A program made the translations under genes and the position numbers. A stretch of DNA of 64,000 nt from Enoplosus armatus (taxonomy: Eukaryota; Chordata; Actinopteri; Centrarchiformes; Enoplosidae), in the NCBI RefSeq assembly GCF_043641665.1, contig NC_092184.1, positions 18,404,108 through 18,468,107 on the forward strand. Reading direction: 5' to 3'. Under the pieces are notes generated by a model that saw only the letters and a program-made list of their open reading frames with translations, had not been told where the DNA came from and did not search any database. Shown here one piece after another: positions 24,680 to 36,914 of this stretch. Numbering within the stretch: position 1 is the first letter of the stretch; the number at the start of each line of letters is the position of its first letter.

Positions 24680-27089
24680 CCTTGTTGTTTGCCTTCTAAG
24701 AGGGCTCCATTGACCAGCACTCTTTGCCTAACCTCTAACCGTAACATTCACCGCTACGTGTCTAACCTTAAACCTGATTCTTTAACCTTCCAGCCTAAAA
24801 ATAGCTATTTTCCTTATGACGCCTGGTAAACACCTGGTGAAGCAGCTTCAAAAGTAGATACTTTTCTGGGTAGTTTCTATTCCTGTCACGACCCCACAAG
24901 GAAGAGAAAGCAGAGGTCACATGCATGCACAAGCACACAGACACTAGATAGGACTTAATGGAGGGCTGCCATTAATATCGGTGGTAGCAGTATTGATTTT
25001 CTGCAGCCGTCAAAGTTCTATTGAGAGGCTTGACCCACTGCACTTCTAAACCGAGAAATCTGATAACGTGCCTCTCCAGCTCTGAACCAAAATAGCCAAA
25101 GACAAAACAAGGTACAGACGCTCCACAGCAAAAGAACATTTGTATCAGCCTACACTGTGACACTGTTTATAAGAGAGGCTTACAGTATGGCAGCCGTTTT
25201 AACATTTAATAGCTAGACTGGATATATATTGCAGATATCTGTAATTCAATTCTTCCTAGTCAAAAAGAACATTTCTGATATCCACAACATCATTCTTAAG
25301 ACAAATGACATCACTTTTGCCATTCATGTGTATTGGGCTTTCAATTTCAGATATCCACAATTGCATTTTTGATATCTATCTATAATTAACATTCTGGATA
25401 TAAGTTATTGTGGATATCTTAAATTACCATTCTGACTAGTGAGAATAAAACTTCGACCACGAGAAATGCTATTATGGATATCTGAAATGTAATTACAGAT
25501 AGGAGTGTGGTTCGATTAAGTGTTAAAATGGCTTGCCATAAGTCATATTTAAGTGTGTGGCTTTTGAACAAGAACACAAGGTTGTTAATGGACTTGGACA
25601 GGAAGCAGAAGTTGTCATTTTGTGTCACTGTTTATGGCATTCGAAAAATATTCGTTTTAAACCTTTTCAAAACAAGAGCTGTGTTGAAATGATTCCCAAA
25701 ATAAATACAGTGTTTTTTAAAGGATGTATTAATAGAAAATACATCAGGCATATCTTCAGTGATTTAGTCCTGTACGTTTCCAAAGAGGCCTCTCTAAGTT
25801 TGGGGCTTGGCTTTACTGGTTGCTGCTATTATTGTCAGTTACTGGGGCCAGAAAAATCCAAATTTGGGGACGTGGGAGGTGGAAGTGGAACAAACTGAGG
25901 AGGGATTAGCGAGCAGCAGCCGCCACAGCTGAGCATGATCACGTGACCACCATGAGAGACATCTGTTCATTAATAACATATACACTCTTAACACACTCCT
26001 GTTTAATCCTTAAAATCTTTTAGTTGAAACAACACCTCACCAAAATTACCATAAATACACATATTAGAAAACAGAAAATGAGCTATTGAGCTAGCTGTAT
26101 CTTGTGGAAGAGTCTGCATCCATGCCAACAGCTCTGTGAGGCCTCGCTTTGAGCTAAATGCTAACATTGTCATGCTAAAATGCTCACAATGACAATGCTA
26201 ACATACTGATGTTAAGCAGGTATAATGTTCACCATGTTAGTTTTAACATGCTAACGTTTGCAAGCGCTAAACACAAAGCATGTATAATGTTCACCATCTT
26301 AGCGTGTTAGCATGCTAGCGTTTGCTAGCTTTAAACACTAAACACCCTCTCACTGGGTTAACAGTATCTCAGTTTGCTAGGCTAATGACTTTAGCAGTGA
26401 TGTTTTTCAAATATACATATGTATATGAAGGTAAAGGTAATAAATAAATGGTGAAAATGAATAATTATGGTGTTGATGTATTCTACTTAATAGAACAACA
26501 CAAAGCAGAGCTAAGAAGCTTCTGTGTAGCTCAGACTTTCTTTCTGATGTTTCTTATGAATCCCATTCATATTTTCCAGAGGTATTTTGGATTACACATC
26601 TAACAGTAGAAGTGCATGTTACAGCCTGCAAAATTTGTGTTGGCTGCGAGGCTCAAACCTGTGACCTTTTCTGCAGTTTCTTAGTGGTTAGAGACACATT
26701 CCTGCCAGTTTAAGGTATGACAATCCAGTCCGGTCAGTGCCTTGGTTCTGCAGGCTCCTCTGCAGTGTTTAGTGACTGAGGGTTATATAACCAGCTTCCA
26801 AAGAGCCAGTAGAAGAGACAGGCCAGGACTGAGTCAAGGATTTTCATCTGAAAAGACTGCCATGAGCAGGGGTTTTGTGTCCATATCAAACCATCCTACT
26901 GTCTGTCAAAGATATCAGCATGTTGTTATTATCTGTTCATCTGTTGTTTGAATTAAATGTTGTCTCTCTGTGTCTCCTGTCCCCTGCCACACCCTCTAGG
27001 AGCATGCCTTTGAGAGCAGTCAGAAGTATAAAGAGGGCAAGTTCATCATCGAGCTGGCCCACATGATCAAGGACAACGGCTGGGACTGA
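22267..27089 (+). CDS. ypel2: Yippee-like 2 zinc-binding protein, complete, 4 coding exons
   Basis: Coding exons: 22267-22383, 23296-23339, 23787-23895, 27000-27089. All junctions are GT-AG; they sum to 360 bases, giving 119 aa, the exact family length. The Yippee domain fills the protein, with zinc ligands in the pattern CX2C-X52-CX2C: Cys23/Cys26 and Cys79/Cys82. The family signature GWKY and the KEGKFIIE block follow. YPEL1 and YPEL2 are nearly identical; Ser16 in AYLPSCHR and the terminal Asp in NGWD point to YPEL2, and so does the adjacent gdpd1, its neighbour on human 17q22. The N-terminus reads MVRM where I remember human MVKM. YPEL proteins are found at centrosome, nucleolus and spindle structures, and the biochemical role is unsettled; the Yippee fold resembles cereblon's thalidomide-binding domain and MIS18. 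The start ATG is preceded by a non-coding stretch from the acceptor at 22151. Confidence 0.95.
24607..24675. repeat. (CA)n microsatellite, about 34 units
   Basis: A pure CA run of about 69 bases in the third coding intron of ypel2, 700 bases after the donor. On the transcribed strand it is CA, a known hnRNP L target type. Confidence 0.95.
26145..26345. repeat. Teleost GAGCTAAATGCTAA repeat, copy 2, with internal duplication
   Basis: It shares the opening GCTTTGAGCTAAATGCTAAC with the copy at 21491. The block GTATAATGTTCACCAT followed by TTAG and CATGCTAACGTTTGC occurs twice in succession (about 26220-26270 and 26281-26330), so part of the element has been duplicated in place. It lies in the same orientation as copy 1. 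Confidence 0.55.
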
Positions 27090-27282
27090 GGGACAAGCAG
27101 CCGGGACACAACCGCAGCAGGGGGTGGGGGGGTGGGTGCAGGAGGGCTGGATGGATGGACAAATGGCTGGATGGGAGGGGGGGGGGGTCGTGTGTGGTGG
27201 GTGAGTGTGTGACTTTGGTTTGGCTGATTTACCATTAACCTCTGTAACTCTCTGCCCATCCCTCCCTACCACGCCTCTTGAT

Positions 27283-27284
<2 letters not shown>

Positions 27285-27357
<73 letters not shown>
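27285..27357. repeat. (CA)n microsatellite, about 36 units
   Basis: A pure CA run of about 73 bases beginning 196 bases after the ypel2 stop, so it would be transcribed within the 3' UTR. Confidence 0.95.
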
Positions 27358-27359
<2 letters not shown>

Positions 27360-29751
27360 AAACACACATCAAGGCCCCAGACATCCCAGCTTGACAGAGA
27401 GACAGACCAGGCAGGCTTGGACGCAGCTAGCAGGACTAGGTGACTCAGCCAGCAAGACAAGATGTCTCATTTTCACGTTTGTTTTGTTTGAACTAAAACA
27501 CGATTTGATAGCTCTTAAAATCATCTTCATTGTCTAACAGTAATAAAACCAGTTAACAGGAAATTTAGCCAGAAGGAGGCCAGTTGGGCCGGCCTGGCGG
27601 GGTTCATTGGCCTTGGTTGAAGAGCTGACGGGCATTCACTCTGTCCTCAGCTTGAATGAGATGACCTAAGATGATTATAGCAAATCCAGCTGATCGGGGC
27701 CATGCCAGCTGGGCCAGTGATGAGGCCTGGCGCTGAGGCTTGGCACGGAGGCCCGAGCACATGAGCGGTGGGTTGTTGCGAGAGTGGGGGGTGCAGGGAT
27801 TGCCGCCCCTCTAGGCCGCTCACTCAACATGGTGGGGAGAGGAAGGTCCTGATCCAGTTATGCAGTGGCTATGATGGCTTCTGGCTGGGATCCACTCCAC
27901 GTCTTGCCAGCGATGCAGCTCAGGACGGGCAGGGTGGGCAGAGAGTGAAAGAGATACAGACAGACAGCCACCAGCTTGTCCTAAAACCTCACAGGAATTT
28001 TGCCCTCGCAGCAAAGCATAGCAACTCCCCTGGGTTTTTATTCGTCCTTCGATTCAACAAGTCGTGTAAAGTGATCTGCCGATCCTTCCCGTGTATGTCT
28101 GGTGTCGGCGGACGCATTGCCGTGTCCACTTTTGTTACTTGGCCAGATAGAATTACACAACATAAGCGTGTCTCAGGTGAACAACTTTAGCTGGGATTCC
28201 CAAAGGTTTGCGAGCATCTTTCTGCTGTTGTAGGTCGATGATCAAAGGTGATGAGGCTCTCCAGGCTTCGGGGTTGGTTGGGGACACAGGCAGACACAAA
28301 CACAACCCTCGCTATCAACTGTTTGATTTAAAGAAACTGGCAAACAACTGGCCAATGCATGACTGGTTTCATGGGCCTGGGGAAAATGCAAATAGTAAAA
28401 AAAAAAAGAACACAAAAGTAAGTTATTACTTTGACTGAAGTTACGAGGTATATACACATGACCACAGAGGTGTGTACTGTAGATGCATATGTATAAAAGG
28501 TAATACCTATCACTCTTAGGCTCTCTTTCAGTCTGGGATGACTGCTGTTTAACTGCTGTTACACTGATCTTCACTAACTGGCCCTCACAAAACATTATAA
28601 CAAACCCACTGGGCAACATTATGAAGCAATGCACTGTTCCTTAATGCACAGACACATTATCTTCTTTTCGTTTCCCAGATTATTTTTCTTCTTCATATTT
28701 TTCCCATCTCAGTTAGCTTACTAAATATTCCTCATGCATCATGGGCCTTCGAGTTATGACACCTGGGTAATATTTGAGGTAACATTAAAGGGAAGCATTG
28801 CTCAGGTACCTTGATGCTAACTTTCCTTTGCCAAGGCCAGGATCCTACTTAATGTGTTATTCTCTGAAGGAAATGTATTATTTTCAAATGAGAGAATCCA
28901 TTACGGCTGCCATCCATCCCGTGGAAATGCAACGTTAATGCATGCATGAAGTAAAACAAGTGTTCAGAAAACACTTTAGTGCTCGGTCCTCATCACGTTT
29001 TTAGTGAAATGAACATTTTGTGTGTATTAGAGTTGCAATGAAACCTTGTGCTGTAATACAACATCTTTCATCTCAGTCCATTTGAGCTGAGAGATCCTTC
29101 TGCACACAAGCATCACAGATTAAATGTGATCCTGGTTTAGAAAAGTAAAAGTAGTTGCCCGTTGATGCGGACATTGCTCAAGACGTTGCCCTGTATATGG
29201 AGAGTCCTGTTCAATACTCTCCAGTTACAACCAAACTTAAACAGATGACTCTCTTCAGTAACACGCAGCAGCTGAGTGCTCAGTCGGAGGCTGCGACATT
29301 AAACCCAGCACAACCAAAGAACCCGCCCATCAACAATAAATTGACCAAACAAAAGATCTCATTTTGCTTGGGCAAAGTGTTGCAAAACAAGGGGGTGTGT
29401 ACAGCTGAAAGCCAAGGTTGTGGATAGCCTTTCTCTGTGATATATATAATGCATTATGATTTTGTAAACAAAAGATCTTAATATATGAATATATTCTATT
29501 TACTGTATTCACCACGAGGATTACCATTCATGTCAACCTCTGTGTTACAGACTGTAAATAGTGTTGATGTATTGTGTTTTATCTATGATCCATACGATGA
29601 TGAATGAATATGATTTAGGTCATGTCATGCTTTCTCTCTGGTACCCCACATTGGCTGTACGATACTACTTTTTTACTGAAAATGTTTCAATTTTAATGTC
29701 TTTTGTAAAGGAGGATGCTGATGTTGACTATATATCATTGGATCTTCATCT

Positions 29752-29757
29752 AATAAA
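29752..29757 (+). terminator. ypel2: ypel2 distal polyadenylation signal
   Basis: AATAAA within TCTAATAAAATGCACC, at the end of a 2.7-kb stretch after the ypel2 stop. Beyond it the sequence becomes repeat-bearing intergenic DNA. Cleavage is expected at about 29770-29785. Confidence 0.5.
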
Positions 29758-31152
29758 ATGCACCTTGATATCTGTATGGAATATAGTGTTTGTTTATTCT
29801 CATGTAACCTTAAATTGGGTGTCATGCACTTTAAAAGGGCACTCCGATGATTTAGCATTGCACCTTAATTAAGTTGGGTGACTCTGAAAAGAGGCAGGTT
29901 TTGTAAAGAATTTCTACGCTTTCGTGCCAAATGCTAACATACACAGCTGCCCTACAGAGACAAAAAGGGTTTGAATTTGGTTTGAACCTTTAAATGCAGC
30001 ACTGTATGGTATGTTTAGACAATCTAAAGAGCGCAGGAAAACGATTCTACAAACAAAAGTAGATTGTTGAAGTTTAGTGAATCAATCTTTATTTAAACGT
30101 GATTTAAATGTAGCTTAACCACATGAAATCACACACATTCCTCTAGATTCAGAGGCTACAGAAAAAGCAGCGATTGCTACTCTGTCAAGCTAGGCTAGTT
30201 AGCTTTTAGCAGGACCAGTTGATCTGGTGTTACATCCTTTCTCCACTCATGATTTAAGATTTAGCTACTGTTTTATTTATGTGGCAATGCAAGATAAGAT
30301 AATTCTTCATTAATCTCTCAGTGGGGAAATTTGCATTGTTATAGCAGCGTACAGGATAGTGCAATAGCAAGAGACATAAGTAAGAAAAATCAAGATTTAA
30401 TAAATAAAAACAATAAAGACTGACTAAAAAACAATTATAATTTACAAATTTACAAATTCACAGAATGAAAAAAAGGTAAAGGACATCTAATTGCTCAGAT
30501 GTTCGAGCATCAAAATTAAATTAACTGAACTTTAGCTAAGGCTATCTCACCAGCTAGCCTTAACTAGCAGCAGTACAGTCACTGCTGTTTGGTTTTTACC
30601 TCTGTTTTCTGATTCTTGTGAATTTCTTTACATATTTCTATGGTATGATTGTCAAAAAGTCAGACTCAGGTCAGTTTCGTACAGTAGTTACTGTGCTTTG
30701 GCTTTGTAGGCTAAGCTAACATGAGTTAACATTAGCCAGCTACTGGCGTAAGGCTGTAGTATCAAAAGAGCAACGTATTGAACTGAGAAAGGGTATGTTC
30801 ATTTATTATAATGAATTTGGCTTTTCGTCTGTGAGAGGAGGAGCGTGTTATTTCTTCTGTCAAAAGTTAGACTGTCTTGATTTAAAAAGCTAATGTTTTT
30901 GCAGATGGTAGGTGGGCGGCTACACCTTCAGCACACTAGTAACATTCCCGCCTAATTAAAACACACCAATAATAACAGCAATGGTGAGAGAAATGAGTCA
31001 TTCACACTAATTGTGAGGTGGACGTCTGTGTGAATTGTCCGGGCATCATCAGACATCATCAGACAACGTGGGCACTGCTGCGACTGAACGGTGATGTCTG
31101 ATGGTGACATTTTATTGTCCCCATGGTAACAAGTGCATCATCTGTTACTATT

Positions 31153-31174
31153 GGGGGGGGGGGGGGGGGGGGGG
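31153..31174. repeat. Poly-G run of 22
   Basis: Uninterrupted G22 in intergenic DNA. It is also a common place for sequencing or assembly length error. Confidence 0.9.
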
Positions 31175-32231
31175 CTGTGAAAAAACAACAACAGCAGCAG
31201 CAGCTTGGTTTCGCCTTCACCAGCATTTATAACATCTCACCTTAATACAGAAAATATCGTGAGGATGATGCTCATGATGTTTTCTGTGAGAATGGTGTAT
31301 GTGTGTGTGTGAGTGTGAGTGTGTGTGTGTGTGTGCGGAGGAGGCTTATGAGTGGGTGGTATAAAGAGTCACACCTGTTAGTCATACATTAATCAAGTTT
31401 CTCATCATGCTTACTTTCCTCCCTTCTCCTCCCTGTTCTCCCTTCTCCTCCTAATTCCCTCTCCCCTTCCACTCTCATATCTTATCTCATTACCATAGCC
31501 TTTCATCTTCCATTACCATCCTTTATCCCTTCCTCTCCTCCCTCTGTCCTCCCCTGTCTCTCCCTGTAGTGTTGTCTCCAATGATCCTCCTGGGCTCATT
31601 TCTCTCTCACTCTGTCCGACTTGGCTAACCCACTCCAAATCTCACTGCAGCAGATGGTGCTGTGTTTGCATTGGGCAAGGTCTCCTAGCAACCCCGTCCT
31701 TCTCTCTCTCTCTCTCTTTCCTAAAGCAGAGCAGTGGAGGAGTTGGTGTCATGCACTGTCTGGGTCTGCCATGCCCACCCCTCCTCTGTCTCTTTGATTG
31801 ACCCGACTGCCTCTCGGTGTTGATGTCTATGTTTACGTCTGTGCCTCGGATGCAAAAGTAGGGCAGAGGGCTGGCAGTCTGGATTACTATACATGTGTAA
31901 TGATTAAATTTGATGTGAAAATGGGCAAAGCAGGACACAACAACCAATGTGATTCATAACCCTATGTGACCTAGATTTTTACAGATGTTCACGTATGTTG
32001 TGACGGCAGGGAAAGAACACATCTAGGTCGCGTAGGGTTTAAAGACAATTAAACCCACATTCATGGTATTTCTAGCTGCTAAATGTCTGTTTCGGTATTT
32101 TCTTCATCATCCGAGGATCTAACATTTAAAAAGGTTATCACCATCCTGGGAGCCATGCTAATGAAATCATACAGTCAGGTCTGCCGTAGATACAGTCCAC
32201 CAGGCTACAACATACAGTCTGCTCTGCCCAG

Positions 32232-32325
32232 ACACACACGCACACACCCACACACCCACACACCCACACACCCACGCACACCCGCACGCACACGCACACG
32301 CACACGCACACGCACACGCACACGC

Positions 32326-32367
<42 letters not shown>
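32232..32367. repeat. Composite CA/CACACC/CACACG array
   Basis: Reading rightward, CACACC units (about 32240-32285) give way to a run of CACACG hexamers (about 32286-32333) and then pure CA to 32367. The hexamer part places CpG at regular 6-base spacing. A second CA tract follows at 32456-32521. Confidence 0.9.
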
Positions 32368-32372
<5 letters not shown>

Positions 32373-32455
32373 TTTACAAAGCCAGGAGGGCAGATAAGGA
32401 CTTGCATCCTCACATTGCATTGGATCTTGTGCTTTCATGCTGCCTCTGGCCTGCA

Positions 32456-32471
32456 GACACACAAACACACA

Positions 32472-32521
<50 letters not shown>
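32456..32521. repeat. (CA)n microsatellite
   Basis: About 66 bases of CA with a few interruptions at the left side (ACAAACAC, ACACCCAC). Confidence 0.9.
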
Positions 32522-32523
<2 letters not shown>

Positions 32524-33030
32524 CTACATATATATGAGAGCCCTAAATATAGCTGTACTAAACTCTACTTCATTGGTTTATCTCAGGTTTTTTATAATTT
32601 TTAGAATTGAGGGGACATAATGGGATCTACAGCAGATAGAAGCAAACAATATATGAACATTATGTAAGTCAATTTTAAGTTTTCAAAGAAATACGCACTG
32701 AATATTTCAGAAAACAAAACACTAAATAAATGACAATAACAATAAATGAAAAACAAAAACATAACTCAATCTTAATGTGAGGTTAATTAAGCAAACTCCT
32801 GTTAATTAAGCAAATGATTAATAATAATGAATAAGTCCACTTTTAACTTTTCCATTGGGTTTTATTACATTTAGACAAGTGAATGCCTCAGTGTCCCTCA
32901 TTGTGTCTTACAGCATCTTCTTTCCTCCCCCTTTCACTTTTGTTTTTATCCCAATCTAAAATCTAATCAAAGACCCCAAGACCAGATCTTACAGGAACAG
33001 TTAGATCAGAAGATTGAAACCACTCTCAAG

Positions 33031-33309
33031 TCTGTACGTTGAATATGAAGCTGAGCCAGCAGCCAGTTAGCTTAGCTTAGCATAAAGACTGGAAACAGGT
33101 GGAAACAGCTAGCCTGGCTCTTTCAAATGGTAACCACTACCAGCACCTCTAGATTAAACATGTTAATTAGTGATCTTTAGAGGTGCTGGTAGTTGGATTT
33201 TGTTACAATTTGAGAGAGCCAGGCTAGCTGTTTCCACCTGTTTCCAGTCTTTATGCTAAGCTAAGCTAACCGGCTCCTGGCTCCAGCTACATATTCACCA
33301 TACAAGCTT
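33031..33309. repeat. Long palindromic (foldback) teleost repeat
   Basis: Left arm about 33031-33156 and right arm about 33171-33309 are inverted copies of each other. The central 60 bases of each arm, around TTAGCATAAAGACTGG, AACAGGTGGAAACAGC and TAGCCTGGCTCT, match almost perfectly on reverse complement. The outer part (GAATATGAAGCTG against GAATATGTAGCTG) and the inner part (CACTACCAGCACCTCTAGAT against CAACTACCAGCACCTCTAAA) also pair, leaving a loop of about 15 bases. I recognise the arm as a very common fish repeat; a two-arm foldback of this length points to a MITE. Confidence 0.8.
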
Positions 33310-34420
33310 GAAACTGGTATTGATATTCACACCTAACTCTCAGCAAGAAAGCGAATAAGCATTTACCCTAAAACTATTTTACCTTTAATCTGTTTCTGCT
33401 TGTGTTTTTATTGTTGTGGCAACATTTGGTCCTCACAAATGCAGAAGTTCAGGCGCACATTCACACAGAGTGTCTCTAATGGCTCACAGAGTAATCATCC
33501 ATCATGCACAGACAAACAAACACACATTCTCTCACACACACACACACACACACACAAAACCACCACCGCGACACTTCAGTATTGCTGAGGGTAAAAACAC
33601 AATACAAATGGCAGCCCCATGCCATGTTATGATGCCGCTGTCCCTGATTAATTGCTTTAATTTACTTTTCCAGCTGCATCACACAGACAACACAAACGCT
33701 TCATCATTCCCCTTGAAGTCTGTTGACTCATCGAACAACAACTCGCTGCTTCATAACTTTTTTGTGTGTTTTCTGTGCAGTGTCTCTTCTAAAAGCTTCT
33801 GTTATGCACCAAGTGGCAACACATATTGATGATCGATATGAAGCCATGAAGCGTCCCTCAGGGATCGTCTGCACCAGCATCTAAAAGCTGCCTTTGTGGC
33901 TCTTCCTTCTTTTTGAGGGGAATCATTGGCCCCTGAGGGATGCAAAGTGCCGCCTGCTTGTTTGTTTACTCGGGTAGAAGAGCCCACAGGCCTCAGCGGA
34001 GAAGGGGAAGGCTTTTTTTTCTCCTCATCCTGTGACCTCATATCTGTATCGGGCACTCAAAAGCGGGCCGAGGCCGGCCTCGCCCGGAGAGCAATGTGCA
34101 AGGCAAGCACAAAACAATGCATTCAAAGGCCTTCAGTGAGGGCGGCCTGAGTGATGACACTTTGCTGTTCAGGAGGCTGACACTCCTATTCAGATAAACT
34201 CTTCCATAAACAGAGAGAGCGTTCAGGCAGCTTTACAATACAAAGATTGTTCCTGTCAGGGATCCTTCACAACCTGAATTCTTCATCTCCGCGTGATACA
34301 GCAGCTGGGCTCAGAATAGAATATAGGTCACAATTTTCCTAACTCATCATGTTTTTTTTTTATGGATTTATGTAATTTTCAACAAATAAAGGGCAGCTAC
34401 AGTCTCGAAAGCCTCATCTG

Positions 34421-34760
34421 CACTGCAAGGCTCGGCTCAGCTTGACTCGACTCGCTCTTGGTACCAGGTACTTTTCTGGACTTCGTTTTCCACTGCAGAT
34501 AGTAAGCCCTCAATGTAGGCGGGATTCTTAGCTGATCGCCATAGAAGAGCAACTTTTAGTATCGTCTCAGCATCAGGCGATACCAAAAAAAAGTACCCGG
34601 TATCAGGTCGTGCCGTATCCTGCAGTGGAAAAGAGGCATAAGATTCCACCAATGACCAGTCAGGAAAGAAGCCGCTTCTGTTGAGGAAAGGGCGCAGGTG
34701 TTTTGAAGCTGTGGTAAACTGTAGAAAACAAAGCTTCTGCACGCCTGCGGAACATCCAAC
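34421..34760. mobile_element. Probable non-autonomous DNA transposon (MITE)
   Basis: It contains GGTACCAGGTACTTTTCTGG and CGTTTTCCACTGCAGATAGT on one side, and AAAAAGTACCCGGTATCAGG with CTGCAGTGGAAAAGAGGCAT on the other. These are partly inverted copies of each other and resemble a common teleost hAT-type MITE. The ends and target duplication were not resolved. Confidence 0.35.
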
Positions 34761-36141
34761 TTGGTACTGCTAAAATTGCTGCCGTGGAGGGTGAGACAAT
34801 TCAAATGTTTTGCTTTTGTCTCAGAAACACATCCGTAGTCTGAATCTCATGGGCTGCACCTGTACCTTATCTCCATGACAACACCATCAGATGTGTCCAG
34901 GCACACACAAGATGAAGAAAAGGCAATTAATTATAATTAAAATGCCACCTTAATCCAGTCTAATTCAGCAGTAATTCTGCATCGGTGAAATAGGGATCAA
35001 GGTCCAACTTAATCCTTCTAAGCACGTAAGAAGGTGAATAAAACTAAAGTGCACAGTGTACCTCTAATCTGTGCAATCTATCCACATTGTGTAGCTACTA
35101 TCAAGTAAAAAATATTGTTTTAAAAAGATCTTTGTTTGCCCAAACTATAATAAAAATATGATGAATGGGAATGTGATACGTTGGAGCAGACAATGTTGTT
35201 GGAGAACTGAAAATCTGAAGAAGAAAAGTTAGAATTCATGTCAGATGAAAACTCTACTAATTATAGATTTTGAGAAAACAGGCCTACTCTGGTGTGACTG
35301 TATGTGATCATGTTACTGTGTTGTGACAGAGTCTGAGGGGTCAGGAGGACTACGAGGAAACGCAACACTCAACCACAGAAATAAAGCGTATGATGTAAAT
35401 GTTTTCATTGTGGTTCAAATTTAACCATTTTACTTCCACGCTGCAAAAATCTCCTTATCAAGTCACTTTTGTTTGCAGTTTGAGTCAAAAAAATATTTTT
35501 CTTTTCCAAAACAAGTGAAAAAACGTTATATATCTCCTTGACTCCAGTGCAGCGACAAGATACAGACACTAATTCCGGGAAATGTCTTGAAAAAAAAGGA
35601 GATTTTTATTGGAAACGGGTTGAAATGGTCTCAACATTTACAGAATTATTCCCTTTTTAACAACATTAAGATTTTAAGGACTCAATTATAGACAGACAGG
35701 ACTTGATAGGATGAAATTATATTTTTGTCTGCAGAAAACTTCTGAAACTGCATTAATAATAATCAGATATCAACCTAATTAATTCAGTGTGTAAGAGTAA
35801 GCAGACCCATTGTGCCCATCTAGCATTTGGGGAAAACCTGGCATAAAATGGGCCTTTAAAGAACAACTAATCTTAATGGTCACACAGGTCACACAGGTCC
35901 ATAATGAGACCTTCATTCCCTCCTGTGCAGCCGACTGTACGTACATTTCTTTCCACACAAGTGACTTTGAACAGTCAGCCGGTTCCTGTCAGCGTACCTG
36001 CTGATTTACAGCATCTATATATGCGAGGCTGGCTGGTCCCTGTTGGCTCCTGCTTGTGTTGGAGAGCAGAGGGGAGACAAACAGACACTGCTGCCAGGAG
36101 ACCTGCTGCTGTAAGGCGGCCCAGCTCAGGACTGCAGAGAC

Positions 36142-36269
36142 TATAAATAGCCCAGCCTGTCTTTCTTAGAGGCGCCGCCCACCACATTACCCATGTGGCA
36201 GCACAGCAGCACAGAGCAAAACAACACAACACCACTGCATACTGTACCACATGGAAATCAGATCAGAGG
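36142..36269 (+). promoter_or_regulatory. Candidate TATA promoter and first exon, unassigned
   Basis: A strong TATAAATAG at about 36142 is followed, 25-35 bases on, by GC-rich sequence (GGCGCCGCCCACC). An ATG at 36251 with a six-codon frame then runs into a good donor (CAGAG/GTAACCTG) at 36269. No downstream coding exon could be linked. It could be a non-coding RNA promoter or chance. Confidence 0.2.
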
Positions 36270-36877
36270 TAACCTGTTCACTGCTGGATGTGGACATGAA
36301 GCGATGTCAAGAAACTGACAGAGAAGTACAGAACGTGCAGCACTGATGGAGGATCAGGGTCTGGTACCAAAGAGTCATTTGAGTTAGACAGTTTAACAAC
36401 AATGACCTCTCATTTGAAGTCAAAAAAGGTTAGCCAATACACTCTTACAGCTGTTTCCATGGTAACAATTGAGAAAGAGAGGAAAAACATGGCTCAATTC
36501 ATGATTTGAACAACGATCTAAAGCAGCCGATGAGAAAGTAAAAGGCCTTTTGAAACTACAGTAACGTATACAAGATGTATACTGTTCACTCATCTTTGAC
36601 ATTTCTCAATTTAATCAGCAGAATGTCTTTGTGACTTCAAGAAGAGCTCTTCATGAAGTCAGTTTAACACTGACAAAATGTATGAAAGCTTATCAGACAT
36701 GTTAAAAATGTAACTGAATACACTATTAGTATTAGTTGTTAGTTTATTGATTAAAAAATGGACTGTAAAAAGAAATATATGGCTAACGCTCTTCCACAAA
36801 CCCCTTTATAAAATTAATCAAAACTTGATTTATTTTACTCCTCCATGATTGATCAGGGTATATATGTTTATATACAT

Positions 36878-36880
<3 letters not shown>

Positions 36881-36910
<30 letters not shown>
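36881..36910. repeat. (TG)n microsatellite
   Basis: About 15 TG units in the ypel2-hip1 intergenic region. Confidence 0.9.

Positions 36911-36914
<4 letters not shown>

Larger units (their letters stand above)
27090..29775 (+). other. ypel2: ypel2 3' untranslated region (long)
   Basis: From the stop to the AATAAA at 29752 I see no further coding exon. The region includes a G run at about 27176-27187 and the (CA)n at 27285-27357. Its last 300 bases are AT-rich and free of recognised repeats, as is usual for a 3' UTR end. A hexamer near 27541 could give a short isoform. Long 3' UTRs are usual for YPEL2. Confidence 0.5.

Noticed and set aside
22267..27089. ypel1 instead of ypel2
   Set aside because: Ser16 and the terminal Asp, together with the adjacent gdpd1, fit ypel2 better; ypel1 has Asn and Glu at these places as I remember them.
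26937..27365. 142-codon minus-strand frame opposite the last ypel2 exon
   Set aside because: It consists of the antisense of a real coding exon plus a translated CA microsatellite (Val-Cys repeats).
31153..31174. G22 run as a G-quadruplex control element
   Set aside because: A lone homopolymer in intergenic DNA with no nearby promoter; its length is also unreliable in assemblies.
32083..32516. Overlapping frames rich in Cys-Val or Thr-His on both strands
   Set aside because: They are translations of the CA/CACACG repeats, open only because dinucleotide repeats lack stops.
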